Positions 54,037 to 63,875 of a stretch of DNA of 64,000 nt are shown one piece after another. The DNA comes from Methanoculleus frigidifontis (GTDB taxonomy: Archaea > Halobacteriota > Methanomicrobia > Methanomicrobiales > Methanoculleaceae). Below the pieces are notes generated by a model. That model was not told the DNA's origin and made no database searches. It saw only the letters and a list, made by a program, of their open reading frames with translations. The DNA lies in contig NZ_VCYH01000001.1 in the NCBI RefSeq assembly GCF_030464345.1, positions 556,107-620,106 of the forward strand, given 5' to 3'. The translations under genes and the position numbers were made by a program. How positions within the stretch are numbered: position 1 is the first letter of the stretch; every line of letters begins with the position of its first letter.

Positions 54037-54807
54037 ATGATAAAATGTCCCTTCCATATGGTCGACATATTCTGGAACTATCCAAAGATAAAAGAAATGG
54101 AGTCAATTGCAATTACATTCAATGTAATCAAAGATGTTCCAGAAGGTTCACGCTTTTACCTTGCACTTCTGGGTGGTAGACTCGGAGATATTGATTTTTA
54201 TTGTGGAATACAATCAGATGTCAGCAATCCTAATGTTGGTTCACAAGGGAAAGGTCTGATTTTTTCACGTTGGCACTCCACAAACCCAGCTGATATCAGA
54301 AGAACAGAATTTTCTTGGTGGGAAACTGCTACATATGAGGGTGATTTTATAAGTACCCGCCGGAAATTCAAATGGAATAGAGGAAAATACACATTGAAAC
54401 TTATAAAACTGGATACAGAACATTTTATGAATAATAAGGGGACATGGATTGGTTTATTTCTTTTTGATCACCAAAACGTTGAAGAATATTATTCTGGAGC
54501 ACTCCGTTTTGAAAACAAAGGTCTGCATATTGACGCTAGCATATATTCTTTTTTCGAATTTTTTGGTCGTGATGATTTTGAATTGTCCAAAATGCCAGGG
54601 GGAAATATACAATTATTTCCACCAGTAATTAACGGCCGTATATTACCCGATACTGCTTATGCTAGCTTTCCGCAGGATAGAGAATCCTATGGACAGGATA
54701 ACGGAAATTCGTATTGTAATATCTCTTATAATAGTCAAGTTCTTGATGTAATATTCGGTAAATCAGTTCAAAGAGCTGCACCGGTTTACGGTAGATTTTA
54801 TCCCTAG
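54037..54807 (+). CDS. AT-rich orphan protein, probable recent acquisition
   Basis: 256 residues, with aromatic-rich composition (many W, F, Y) and mostly beta structure implied by patterns such as FYLALLGGRLGDIDFYCGI, GKGLIFSRW and FSWWETATYEGDF. No signal peptide, no membrane segment. A family with a similar look is DUF3472-like secreted or carbohydrate-binding proteins, but I cannot confirm this. Base composition and codon use are strikingly more AT-rich than the flanking genes, and it lies between relics, so horizontal transfer is likely. Confidence 0.7.
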   Translation: MIKCPFHMVDIFWNYPKIKEMESIAITFNVIKDVPEGSRFYLALLGGRLGDIDFYCGIQSDVSNPNVGSQGKGLIFSRWHSTNPADIRRTEFSWWETATYEGDFISTRRKFKWNRGKYTLKLIKLDTEHFMNNKGTWIGLFLFDHQNVEEYYSGALRFENKGLHIDASIYSFFEFFGRDDFELSKMPGGNIQLFPPVINGRILPDTAYASFPQDRESYGQDNGNSYCNISYNSQVLDVIFGKSVQRAAPVYGRFYP

Positions 54808-54868
54808 TGCTCTTTGTTCCCCATTATTATAACAACTGCAGTATTATTATGAATCAAATATAATTATC

Positions 54869-55508
54869 ATAGGGAAGAGCGAATATGCCGTTTCTCTTTC
54901 AGAAGAACAAAAATCATTCCTTGAATCTATCATCCACCGCGGTAAATCCGCCGCGGCCACAATCCGGCATGCCTACATCCTGCTCCATGCCGACAAATCG
55001 GATAACGAGGTTGCTGACCTCGTCCGATGTCACCCCCGGTCTGTGTTCAACGTCCGGAAAGCGTTCGTCACCCAGGGCCTCGAGGCAGCGCTCCATCGGA
55101 AGCTCCGTGACGATCCTCCCGCCCTCGAAAGTTTGATGGCAACGGAGAGGCTCACCTGATCCAGATTGCCTGTAGTCAGCCCCCCCGGAAGGCTGTTCCC
55201 GGTGGATGTTACAGTTACTTGCCGATCGCCTCGTAGAACTGAAGATTGTCGATACGATCTCGCTCGATACCGTCGAACAGACGTTAAAAAACGTGATCCA
55301 GCCACATGCCAAAAAGCAGTGTGTTATTCCCCCCGACGAAAATGGGAACTTTGTCGCCGCGATGGAAGACGTGCTAGAGGTCTATCAGCAGCCCATTGAC
55401 CCGACTCATCCTGTCATCTGCATGGATGAACAGCTGATACAATTACATGGCGAGGTGCGGGAGGCGATCCCGGCACAATCGGGCGCGGAACACCATAATC
55501 TGAATTAG
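54869..55508 (+). pseudogene. IS630-type transposase relic
   Basis: Three frames in series read the family's N-terminal helix-turn-helix (LSEEQKSFLESIIHRGKSAA, ...NVRKAFVTQGLEAALHRK), then EAHLIQIACSQPP, then LLADRLVELKIVDTISLDTVEQTLKN and IPPDENGNFVAAMEDVLEVYQQP, and VICMDEQLIQLHGEVREAIPA with a DDE Asp. Two frameshifts (near 55130 and at the C run near 55180-55187) and loss of the C-terminal catalytic Glu region make it inactive. Confidence 0.75.
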
Positions 55509-55614
55509 AAATGTTTATGCAAACTTACATGCTAGAGAGCATTTAACTGCACATCAGCAACGCCCTCATGAGGTTTTAAGAATCATTGATTGTGCTCCAG
55601 ACGAACGTGATAAC

Positions 55615-58600
55615 ATGACCAATACAGCAAGAGAATTAGATATACTTCGACAAAATCTGCTTGATTTAACACTGAAAAATAAGTTGCTGAACTATCGTCC
55701 ATCGAAACGGAGAACTGTTGAAGTTATTGACGAAAGCCCCCGGGAGATCTATGACATCCTGGTGCTGCAGGAAAAATCAATGCGTTTTTCACCGGCAAGA
55801 GTGATCGAGGACGCCCGAGAAACCCTTGACGGAGCTTATGAACGACCATCCACGATCTGGAAAGAGCCCGACGACAGCAGCGAGTTCCCGGAGCACTTCT
55901 TTGATATCAATCTCAACACGCCATATGTCTATGAAAACCTGATGGACCGCCTTTTTTACGCATTCAATCAATCACGTTCGGTCTTTGAAGAGCAGGGGTA
56001 TTCGGTTCTGTATATCGCGCTCGGGTTCCTCGCGTGGAAAGAGCCGCGAGACCCCAAAAGGATCATCAAAGCGCCCCTCATCCTCATACCCGTTGAACTG
56101 ACACGGGTGGGAAAGAAGAGGGCATTTTCACTTGCATGGACGGGCGAGGATATCACCACATCGCTTACGTTGCAGGCAAAACTTGGTGAAATGGGGATCG
56201 AGCTTCCGGAGTTTGAGATGCCGGAAGAGAAGGCGGGGATCGACGACTATTTCGCAGCGGTAAAACTGGCAGTCGCGGACCAGAAAGACTGGAACCTACT
56301 CACCGAGACTGTGCTGGATTTCTTTAACTTCAGAAAATTCGTGATGTACAAAGACCTCGATCCCGCCACCTGGCCGGACGACCAGCCGCCTGCCGATCAT
56401 CTCCTTGTGAAGGCCATCTTCGAACCGCAGCCGTCGGATCCGGATGACCCTGTGATCTCCGAAGACGAGGTCGATACGAAAGTCGACATCGAAAACTCAT
56501 TCATCGTTTTAGACGCGGATTCATCCCAGATTGCAGCGATAGAGTGCGTCAAAGCAGGGAAGAACCTGGTTGTCCAGGGGCCTCCCGGCACCGGGAAATC
56601 ACAGACCATTGCGAATGTTATCGCCGAGCTCCTGGCAATGGGCAGATCGATTCTGTTTGTGAGCGAGAAGATGGCCGCGCTCGACGTCGTGAAGAGCCGC
56701 CTTGACGCCGTCGGGCTGGGCACGTTCTGTATCGAACTCCACAGCCACAAGGCAAAGAAGAAAGAGGTCCTGAACGAACTCCAGAGGACAATCTGTTCAC
56801 CGGTGCCACGTTCCATTGATCTCGCTCACGAGATCCGGGAACTCGAGGCCCTCAAAGATCAACTGAACGAATACGTAACGGTTCTACACACGCCCTTCGG
56901 CGAGCGAAACCAGACCCCGTTCCAGCTCTTCTCCCTGAAGGCAAAGGCCGATCAGTACTTCCAGCAGCATGGGCGCAAAATGGAGATCGTCCCGTTTCCG
57001 GATGCTGAATGGTGTTCGACCGACCAGTGGTCGGAGGCACTCAGCACCCTTGAAAAAATACAGGAGATACTGCCGCTGCTGTCCACCGTGAAGGGTAATC
57101 CCTGGAACGGTTGCAGCCCGGGGCGAATCCTCCCTCCCGACCGTGAGGTAATCGAGAGTGTTTTGCGTGAAACAATCGAGAAATACGACCGATGCATGGA
57201 AACTGCGGCGGCTCTCTTTGAGGAGAGTGGAATCGCTCCCCCGGCAAGCGGGAACGATATCGCTGCTGTCCGGAACATCGCCGATCACCTTATCGATCCG
57301 CCAGCGGTCACCGAAGAGATGCTGCGAGCCGAGATATGGGATTTAGAGGTCTCATCGGCAGACGAACTCATCGGAAAGATCGAGAAGTACCAGTCGCTAC
57401 GGGAGACAAACTCAGGCATTTTCAGGGATTCTCTCTATGGCGCCGATGTGGATCGCTTCATCACCGAGCACGACACGCTCCTGAAAAAGGCCCGCACCGA
57501 ATTCCTTCCGGCATACGGTGGTATGCCTCTCCCGGAGGGCTTCACGGTATTCCACCAGCACCTTGGCTCTCTGATGAAAGAGAACGAGCTGAAAGATGCG
57601 ATCACTGCATTCGATCAGCCCGGATACGCTCTCTTCGGGCAGCGCTGGAGCGGCACCGGGAGCGATCCGGACTTCTTGGAGGAACTCTTCACCCTTGCGC
57701 TTCTCTTTCAGGAATGGCATAAGAACGGCAGATTGCCGAAACATTCGGTTGCTATTCTTGAAACCGGGATCCCTGCGCCGGTTCTGAAGGGTGCGTACCA
57801 GGCCGGGCAGGGTGATAGTATCCGCGAGGTTCTCCGGCTGCTGCGGGAGTATCAGAGCCTCAAGGCGGCCATCGACTCGACATTTCTCCCGGAGATCACG
57901 ACTGCAGATATCGAAGTCCTGCACGCGGATTTCGACGCCCTTTCACGGAAGTTTTACCGATCGATTCTGCCGGGCTATCGAAGGCTGAAGGGCGAGATCT
58001 GTGCATACTACCGATCTCCTCCTGGGGAGGACGCCCGGCTGCTCCATGACCTCTCCCGGGTTCGGAAGTACCGCGAGATCTCCAAAACCCTTCAGGAGGC
58101 AGATAAAGACTGCCGGGCGTTTTTCGGAAGTCTGTGGAACGGCACCTCGTCAGATCCGGCGGTGCTGGAGGACACGATCGAACTTGCCAGGTTGTTCTCG
58201 GAGCAGATCCACGACGGCCCGCTCGGCGATCGCTCGTGCCGGATTCTTGAACCCGGTATCTCCTCTGCAGTGCTGTTAAACCCGGAATTTGCATCTCACT
58301 ATACTGAAGTGCGGGCAGCGATTGAATCGCTCCGGGAGTACCAGGCCATCCGCCGGAGCCTCAGGGACATCTTCGCGGAGCCATACGACGAGACCGACTA
58401 TGACACATACTTCAATGCGTTCTCTCTTTTCAAGCAGAAGATCCATAACGAAATCGGGCCGCAGTATCTACTCGATGTCATTCCGGACGTCGACACCGTG
58501 CTCGGCCATCTCCGGAGTGTTGCAGAGGCGAATCAGCTGGCTGCTGCAGTTGCTGCGGATCAGGCCGGCCCGGAGCTCTTCGGGGTTCACTGGAAGGGCG

Positions 58601-61278
58601 TTGCATCCGATCCCGTGCTGCTCGCCACCTACCGCGACTGGATTCTGACATTCAGGGAGCTGCTCGCTACCGGACGCATCAACGAGACCACGATAGCGAT
58701 TCTCTGCGATGGCGGCTACGCAGACGATCTGGTGCACCGGGTGCAGGAGCTCGAACGAGCCGATGCGATCTTCCGCGATTCGTTTATCAGGCTCACAGAT
58801 CGGCTGAATGCGGATCTTGGGGCGATATTCGGCAGCGAGCTCGGATCCATCGAGTACCGGGCGATCGGCGATCGGCTGGACGTCTGGAAGGCGGCGATGC
58901 CGACACTCGTGTACTGGAGCGAGTATCTCCATCACCGCAGCAGAGCGCTCCGGACGGTTGCAGGACCGTTCATCAAACCTATCGAGGATGAAGCGATCGA
59001 CTGGCGCGATATTCTACCGACGTTCGAAGGGACCTACGCTGACGGGATGCTGAAAGCAGTCTTTGAAGAGGAACCAATCCTCGCCGAATGTATGAAGGAA
59101 CTTCAGGACCAGAGAGTCGGACGGTTCAGGGAGCTTGACAGGCGATTCATTGATCTGAATAAGAAACGCCTCTACACGAGAGCGCACGCATGCATGCCCC
59201 GGATTCCCGCCGGAGCGTCACGGAACTCTGAAGCAGGCATTTTACTCGGGGAATTCAACAAGAAGCGCAACATCATGCCCATCCGGAAGTTGATGTCCCG
59301 GGCAGGCCGGTTGATACAGGCGATCAAACCCTGCTTTATGATGAGCCCGATCTCCATTGCCCAGTTTTTAGATTCGAGGACCGCCGATTTTGACGTGATC
59401 CTATTCGACGAGGCGAGCCAGGTGCGGCCCGAAGACGCACTGGGCGCCCTGCTGCGCGGAAAGCAGCTCGTAGTGATGGGGGACACCCGCCAGCTGCCTC
59501 CCACCCGGTTCTTCGACACGATAGGCGAGACCTCCGATGAAGAGGATCTCGACGAGATCGCCGTGGCAAGCGATATGGAGAGCATCCTCAATCTCTGCCG
59601 GCAGAGTTTCATGACCCGGACACTCCGGTGGCATTACCGGTCACGCCACGAATCGCTCATCGCGGTCTCGAACCGGCTGTTCTACGACAACCAGCTGTAC
59701 GTCTACCCCTCACCGAACTGCGACGCCGAGACGCACGGGCTGAAATTCGTCCATCTCCCGGATACCGTCTATGATCGCGGGCGAAGCGGGGTGAACCGGG
59801 AGGAGGCACGCCACATCGCAGCGATGGTCATTGAGCATTTCCAGAGATGCCCGGAGAAGACGCTCGGCGTCGGAACACTCAACGTACGGCAGCAGGAAGC
59901 GGTGCTGGAAGAGATTGAGGTGCTGGTGAGCCAGCACCCCTTCATCGAGCAGCGGTTCAGGAGTGAAAAAGGCGAGAACCTTTTCGTCAAGAATATCGAG
60001 ACGATCCAGGGCGACGAGCGCGACGTCATCATTGTAAGTGTTGGCTTTGGATTCGACGAGAACCACAAGCTCTCCCACAATTTCGGCCCCATCAACCAGG
60101 AGGGTGGGGAGAGGAGGCTGAACGTTCTCATGACCCGTGCACGGGAGAAGTGCGTGATTGTCTCCAATTTCACCGCGCGGGATCTGGCGGTAGGCGCAAC
60201 CTCAGCGTTTGGGCTGCGGGCGCTGAAGGCGTTCCTTGAGTATGCGGAGACCGGCAGTCTCGAGACCCGGGACCTTCCCGGCGGTGAGAGCGATTCGCCC
60301 TTCGAGGATGCGGTGTACGAGTTCCTCCGCGACAGCGGTTACGATGTACAGAAACAGGTGGGATGTGCGGGCTACCGGATCGATCTTGCGGTGGCGGACC
60401 CGGACCGCCCGGGCCGTTATCTGCTGGGAATTGAATGCGATGGCGCACAGTACCATGCGTCGAAGGTGGCCCGCGACCGTGACCGGCTGCGGCAGGAGGT
60501 TCTGGAAGGACTTGGCTGGACGATCTACCGGATCTGGTCGACGGACTGGTACAGGCACACGCCTGAAGCCAGGGCGTCTCTCATCGGCGCAGTCGAGGCA
60601 GCACGATGCCGGGTGGAGCCGGAGCCCGAGAGCGATCCGTTCCCCGACGTTCTCGATGCCGAGGAACTGGCCTCGGACCTTCCGGAGTCTGAATCGTTGC
60701 TGCTTCCGGGCTCGATCGACGATGACATTCCCGAGTATGAGAAATGCCCCCTGGTCGACCTCCTTGCCCTGGACGATCTGATGGAGATCGACGATGAGAC
60801 AAAAATCCAGGCGATCATGAGGCTGGTCGAGGTTGAGGGGCCGATCCATAAAGAGGCCGTGATCCAGCGTTTCCGAACCGAGTGCGATATGAAACGGGTG
60901 ACCCCCCGTATCCGCGAGCATATCGATCATCTCATCTCGTGTGCGGAATACGATCAGAAGATTCATGCAAAGGGCGATTTCCTCTGGCCGAACGGGGATA
61001 GGGAATGCAGGTCCGTGCTGAGAAAACGCAACGGCGATTCCGCACCGAACATCGCCTGGATCTGCCCCGAAGAGATCGCAGAGGCCATCATCTACGTCCT
61101 TGAAAAACAGCACTCGACTGAAAAGAGAGATCTGGCGGTGCAGGCCTCCCGGCTGCTGGGGTTCAGGGTGACGCGGTCAGGGACGCTGGACGTCATCGAA
61201 AGGGAGATCGAGAGACTGATGGACGAGAGCGAACTGGAGATGCTGCCGAGCGGGATGATCTATTTCGCGTCCTCATGA
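55615..61278 (+). CDS. DUF4011 / superfamily 1 helicase / nuclease / DUF3320 protein, candidate antiviral effector
   Basis: 1887 residues. Domain order: DUF4011 (about 1-215, LDLTLKNKLLNYRPSKR), Walker A GPPGTGKS at about 322-329, a long helical insert, Walker B FDEASQ near 1264 with GDTRQLPPT, helicase motifs ETIQGDERDVIIVS (about 1463) and LMTRARE (about 1506), then a DUF559/Vsr-like nuclease with Asp1590 and Glu1607-x-Asp1609 (YRIDLAV, GIECDGAQYH), and DUF3320 at the C-terminus (about 1800-1887). This is the architecture of large SF1B-type helicase-nuclease proteins found in defence islands; I recall one named Hhe, unverified. It is flanked by transposase relics. Confidence 0.85.
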   Translation: MTNTARELDILRQNLLDLTLKNKLLNYRPSKRRTVEVIDESPREIYDILVLQEKSMRFSPARVIEDARETLDGAYERPSTIWKEPDDSSEFPEHFFDINLNTPYVYENLMDRLFYAFNQSRSVFEEQGYSVLYIALGFLAWKEPRDPKRIIKAPLILIPVELTRVGKKRAFSLAWTGEDITTSLTLQAKLGEMGIELPEFEMPEEKAGIDDYFAAVKLAVADQKDWNLLTETVLDFFNFRKFVMYKDLDPATWPDDQPPADHLLVKAIFEPQPSDPDDPVISEDEVDTKVDIENSFIVLDADSSQIAAIECVKAGKNLVVQGPPGTGKSQTIANVIAELLAMGRSILFVSEKMAALDVVKSRLDAVGLGTFCIELHSHKAKKKEVLNELQRTICSPVPRSIDLAHEIRELEALKDQLNEYVTVLHTPFGERNQTPFQLFSLKAKADQYFQQHGRKMEIVPFPDAEWCSTDQWSEALSTLEKIQEILPLLSTVKGNPWNGCSPGRILPPDREVIESVLRETIEKYDRCMETAAALFEESGIAPPASGNDIAAVRNIADHLIDPPAVTEEMLRAEIWDLEVSSADELIGKIEKYQSLRETNSGIFRDSLYGADVDRFITEHDTLLKKARTEFLPAYGGMPLPEGFTVFHQHLGSLMKENELKDAITAFDQPGYALFGQRWSGTGSDPDFLEELFTLALLFQEWHKNGRLPKHSVAILETGIPAPVLKGAYQAGQGDSIREVLRLLREYQSLKAAIDSTFLPEITTADIEVLHADFDALSRKFYRSILPGYRRLKGEICAYYRSPPGEDARLLHDLSRVRKYREISKTLQEADKDCRAFFGSLWNGTSSDPAVLEDTIELARLFSEQIHDGPLGDRSCRILEPGISSAVLLNPEFASHYTEVRAAIESLREYQAIRRSLRDIFAEPYDETDYDTYFNAFSLFKQKIHNEIGPQYLLDVIPDVDTVLGHLRSVAEANQLAAAVAADQAGPELFGVHWKGVASDPVLLATYRDWILTFRELLATGRINETTIAILCDGGYADDLVHRVQELERADAIFRDSFIRLTDRLNADLGAIFGSELGSIEYRAIGDRLDVWKAAMPTLVYWSEYLHHRSRALRTVAGPFIKPIEDEAIDWRDILPTFEGTYADGMLKAVFEEEPILAECMKELQDQRVGRFRELDRRFIDLNKKRLYTRAHACMPRIPAGASRNSEAGILLGEFNKKRNIMPIRKLMSRAGRLIQAIKPCFMMSPISIAQFLDSRTADFDVILFDEASQVRPEDALGALLRGKQLVVMGDTRQLPPTRFFDTIGETSDEEDLDEIAVASDMESILNLCRQSFMTRTLRWHYRSRHESLIAVSNRLFYDNQLYVYPSPNCDAETHGLKFVHLPDTVYDRGRSGVNREEARHIAAMVIEHFQRCPEKTLGVGTLNVRQQEAVLEEIEVLVSQHPFIEQRFRSEKGENLFVKNIETIQGDERDVIIVSVGFGFDENHKLSHNFGPINQEGGERRLNVLMTRAREKCVIVSNFTARDLAVGATSAFGLRALKAFLEYAETGSLETRDLPGGESDSPFEDAVYEFLRDSGYDVQKQVGCAGYRIDLAVADPDRPGRYLLGIECDGAQYHASKVARDRDRLRQEVLEGLGWTIYRIWSTDWYRHTPEARASLIGAVEAARCRVEPEPESDPFPDVLDAEELASDLPESESLLLPGSIDDDIPEYEKCPLVDLLALDDLMEIDDETKIQAIMRLVEVEGPIHKEAVIQRFRTECDMKRVTPRIREHIDHLISCAEYDQKIHAKGDFLWPNGDRECRSVLRKRNGDSAPNIAWICPEEIAEAIIYVLEKQHSTEKRDLAVQASRLLGFRVTRSGTLDVIEREIERLMDESELEMLPSGMIYFASS

Positions 61279-61431
61279 AGGGTCGGAGTGTTTATCTCTA
61301 CTGTCAGTGACAAAAGAGAATTGCGATTAACCCTCTCTTCCATCAAGGATTTGCTCTTTCGTTCCGTCACTGCTGAGCCGCTTCCTTCCTGAACTCTTGC
61401 TTTTAGGGGTTCTTTTGGATTTTCTCGAGAG

Positions 61432-61895
61432 CTACCGCTCGGCAGCTTGCGCTTTGAGGGTAAGAAGTTGGCGGAGATTGAAATCTATGCAGGAGAAAGT
61501 GTTCTTGACATGGACTCTGGCGACCGTCGTGACCATGAGATGCCCTGCCTTAAGCACCCGTTTCATCCAGGCGAACGGCCGTTCCACCAGTGATCGGGTT
61601 CTGCTGATGGCTTTATTTCGCCGGTTCTCCTTGATCGACAACGGATGACCGCGAGTCGCCCGATGCATGGTCTTGTCCATGGACGCCTTCGGTTTCACCC
61701 CGAAGTAGCCTTTGTCGCGATAGACCGTTTCGCCTTTCCGGGAGAGATCGATCCTGCTGTCATGGAGCGACGCGGTGGTGGTCTCGATCCGGCGGATGAG
61801 CTGGTGATCTTTGTCCATCAGAATATGGAGTTTGTAGCCGAACTGGGATTTCGAGCCCTTCTTGGCCCAGGTGCCGTCGCGGCTGCGCCGCGTCC
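61432..61895 (-). pseudogene. IS5-family transposase, 3' half, interrupted
   Basis: The frame reads TRRSRDGTWAKKGSKSQFGYKLHILMDKDHQLIRRIETTTASLHDSRIDLSRKGETVYRDKGYFG and on to RSLVERPFAWMKRVLKAGHLM, with the catalytic Glu in SLVERPFAW. Its 5' half lies at 63681-63820. An IS1634-type element sits between the two halves, with target duplication GTGCCT at each side. Confidence 0.85.
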
Positions 61896-61901
61896 GTGCC
61901 T
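61896..61901. repeat. 6-bp target-site duplication (left), GTGCCT
   Basis: Matches GTGCCT at 63675-63680, on the outer sides of the IS1634-type element. Confidence 0.75.
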
Positions 61902-63674
61902 CCTATATTCCCGGCCACTCATAACGAGGTCGGCGGGTCTATCCCCAGATCCAGATACAGCTGCCGTTGCGCATCCAGCATCTCGCCCACCCGCAGTGCT
62001 TTTCCCGGCTGTTCGAAACATTCGATGAGATCCAGTTTGTCCAGTACGCCCGACAGCGTGTAGTCTTTGAGCAGCCCTTTCACCTGCATCTGTTTTTTGA
62101 TGTAGGAGAGGTAGATCAGTGCCACAAACTGGACGAAGAGCTTTCCGTCAAGGCTCTGCTCGGACGACACCAGAGCCCGTCGCATGCTCAACCGTTCCTT
62201 GAGGTTGCCGAAGGCCTTCTCGACAACATCCTTGGTGCGGTAGAGTTCAAGAGCCGTCACCGCATCCATCGTCTCATTGGTGATCAGGGCAAAGAATCCA
62301 TAATAGCGCCTGGCTTTGCTGATAACCTCTTCCCTGATCGTTACGTGCGTCCCCCGTTTGGGCGTCGTCCTGATGAGGAAATACTTCTGGTAGAGTTTTT
62401 CGTGTTCCGGAACACGCTCCCCGGTTTCCAGTTCCTGCTTCAGTGCGAGCAACCGGCGGTCAAAGGCCTGCTCGTCCTCAGCCGCTTTGGCGATATTGTA
62501 ATAGTAGTGGATGTAGAGGCGACGCGGTTCCTGGAGCGTGTCTCCCTTGTATGGGCGCTTCTGGGCGTACTTCCAGGTGGTTCGGACGGTTCGGCAGTAG
62601 AGCTCGTAATCCTCGTTGTACTGCTCGAAACTGCGAAACGTGTCGTAGATCCCGTCCAGTTCGTTTCGGACAAATGATAGGGACATCTTCACCGACATGA
62701 GAAACTTCACATGATCCCTGTACAGGCAGTTGATGTTGGCTTCACTGTAAAAGCCGCGGTCCATGACCAGTTTTATCCTCGAACAGCCGAGAAGATCCAG
62801 GTCGGTGAGCAGATGCCGGATGGTCTTGGAATCAAGGATATTGCCTGCGAGTTTCCGGTAATAGAACGGGAGGTTGGACTCTTGCCCGAAGACCAGCGCC
62901 AACTTCAATTGAGGCAGGAGATCGTGCTCTTTGTTGTAGCCATACTGTACCTGGCGGAGTGTTTCCGAGTAACTGGACAGGGATGTCGTGTCATAGGCCC
63001 AGAACTCCTGTTCCAGCCTTCGTTTTCCCTGGAGGGTGAAGAATCGCTGTTTGGCCTCCTCGGTGATAGTGGCGAAGACCTCACTGCTGCGCTGCGAGGT
63101 GATGCTTTTGCCGTACGGATGCTTGTGGAGAGTGCTCCATTTCTCAAAGCGGTACAAGGGCGTGCTGTCTTCAAGGATAAGATAGTAGGCAATGGACAGG
63201 ATCTGCTGGTAGGTGTCGGGGAAACACCGGTGTACGTCCTGCGCGATCCCCAGCTTCTCACCGATGGCATCGAGCAGGTACGTGGCACCGTAAAAGGATC
63301 GATGGCTCATTGCAGGTGCATCGGGTCTATCGTTCACGGATACCGTATCCTCGTGCTTCTTTCGGTTTCTTCCGTCAGTAGGCACGATCTCGCCGGTTGC
63401 ACTGTCCAACCGCCCGATCAGGGTGCGGCGAGCCCGTGACTGTTTCTTTTCTTTGTCCCAGTATGAGACGGAGTGATAGGCGTAGGTGATCCCGGATCGT
63501 TTGTCCGTTTGGTAGACTATTGCCACCATGCGAGTTCCTGCCTCGTTACGTGTCTATAACCCATAACGGGAGATGAATCTATCGATTTAAGTTATACAGG
63601 GGAGCCTTTTGAAATTTTAGAGGCAGAAATGCAGGGGATTACTCGGCATCGTTATGTGTCAGCGGGAATCCAGG
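61902..63674 (-). mobile_element. IS1634-family insertion sequence, 1773 bp, apparently intact
   Basis: The ends form imperfect inverted repeats of about 32 bp (61902-61933 and 63643-63674), sharing CCT..ATTCCCG and ATAACGA..G.CG. It is flanked by GTGCCT direct repeats and contains one full-length transposase gene. It has inserted into an IS5-family transposase gene in the same orientation. Confidence 0.85.
61919..63529 (-). CDS. IS1634-family transposase
   Basis: 536 residues, full length for the family. The DDE residues fit: Asp in AYDTTSLSSYS, Asp in KLVMDRGFYSEANI, and Glu in KDVVEKAFGNLKERL. The stop lies 17 bases from the left end of the element and the start about 145 bases from the right end. 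It should catalyse cut-and-paste or copy transposition of its own element. No frameshift or stop is seen, so it may be active. Confidence 0.92.
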   Translation of the reverse strand: MVAIVYQTDKRSGITYAYHSVSYWDKEKKQSRARRTLIGRLDSATGEIVPTDGRNRKKHEDTVSVNDRPDAPAMSHRSFYGATYLLDAIGEKLGIAQDVHRCFPDTYQQILSIAYYLILEDSTPLYRFEKWSTLHKHPYGKSITSQRSSEVFATITEEAKQRFFTLQGKRRLEQEFWAYDTTSLSSYSETLRQVQYGYNKEHDLLPQLKLALVFGQESNLPFYYRKLAGNILDSKTIRHLLTDLDLLGCSRIKLVMDRGFYSEANINCLYRDHVKFLMSVKMSLSFVRNELDGIYDTFRSFEQYNEDYELYCRTVRTTWKYAQKRPYKGDTLQEPRRLYIHYYYNIAKAAEDEQAFDRRLLALKQELETGERVPEHEKLYQKYFLIRTTPKRGTHVTIREEVISKARRYYGFFALITNETMDAVTALELYRTKDVVEKAFGNLKERLSMRRALVSSEQSLDGKLFVQFVALIYLSYIKKQMQVKGLLKDYTLSGVLDKLDLIECFEQPGKALRVGEMLDAQRQLYLDLGIDPPTSL

Positions 63675-63680
63675 GTGCCT
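63675..63680. repeat. 6-bp target-site duplication (right), GTGCCT
   Basis: Partner of 61896-61901. Confidence 0.75.
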
Positions 63681-63840
63681 GCTCGCCCCGGGGTGTGTCG
63701 GCAGAGGCGTGTCCGGGGTCGGCGGTGATGAACGAGGCGTCCTGCATGACACCCCGCTTGATCGTGAGACCCTGCTCCTCGAGCTGCCGCTGGAACTCAT
63801 CCCAGATCGCAGTCTCCTTCCCGGTTTTGGCCAGGCGTTC
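63681..63840 (-). pseudogene. IS5-family transposase, 5' part, interrupted
   Basis: The frame reads RERLAKTGKETAIWDEFQRQLEEQGLTIKRGVMQDASFITADPGHASADTPRGEQA, the central part of the same IS5 transposase whose 3' half is at 61432-61895. Rejoining across the IS1634-type element gives GEQA-RTRRSRDGTWAKKG. The segment before RERLAKTG is missing, replaced by a 20-bp tandem repeat and an IS21-type end. Confidence 0.8.
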
Positions 63841-63875
63841 CCGGTTTTGGCCAGGCGTTCCCGGTTTTGGCCAGG
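63821..63875. repeat. 20-bp tandem repeat (two full copies and a partial)
   Basis: CCGGTTTTGGCCAGGCGTTC at 63821-63840 and 63841-63860, then CCGGTTTTGGCCAGG at 63861-63875. One copy is transposase coding sequence (RERLAKT); the others are out of frame, since 20 is not a multiple of three. They border the IS21-type end. Confidence 0.8.
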
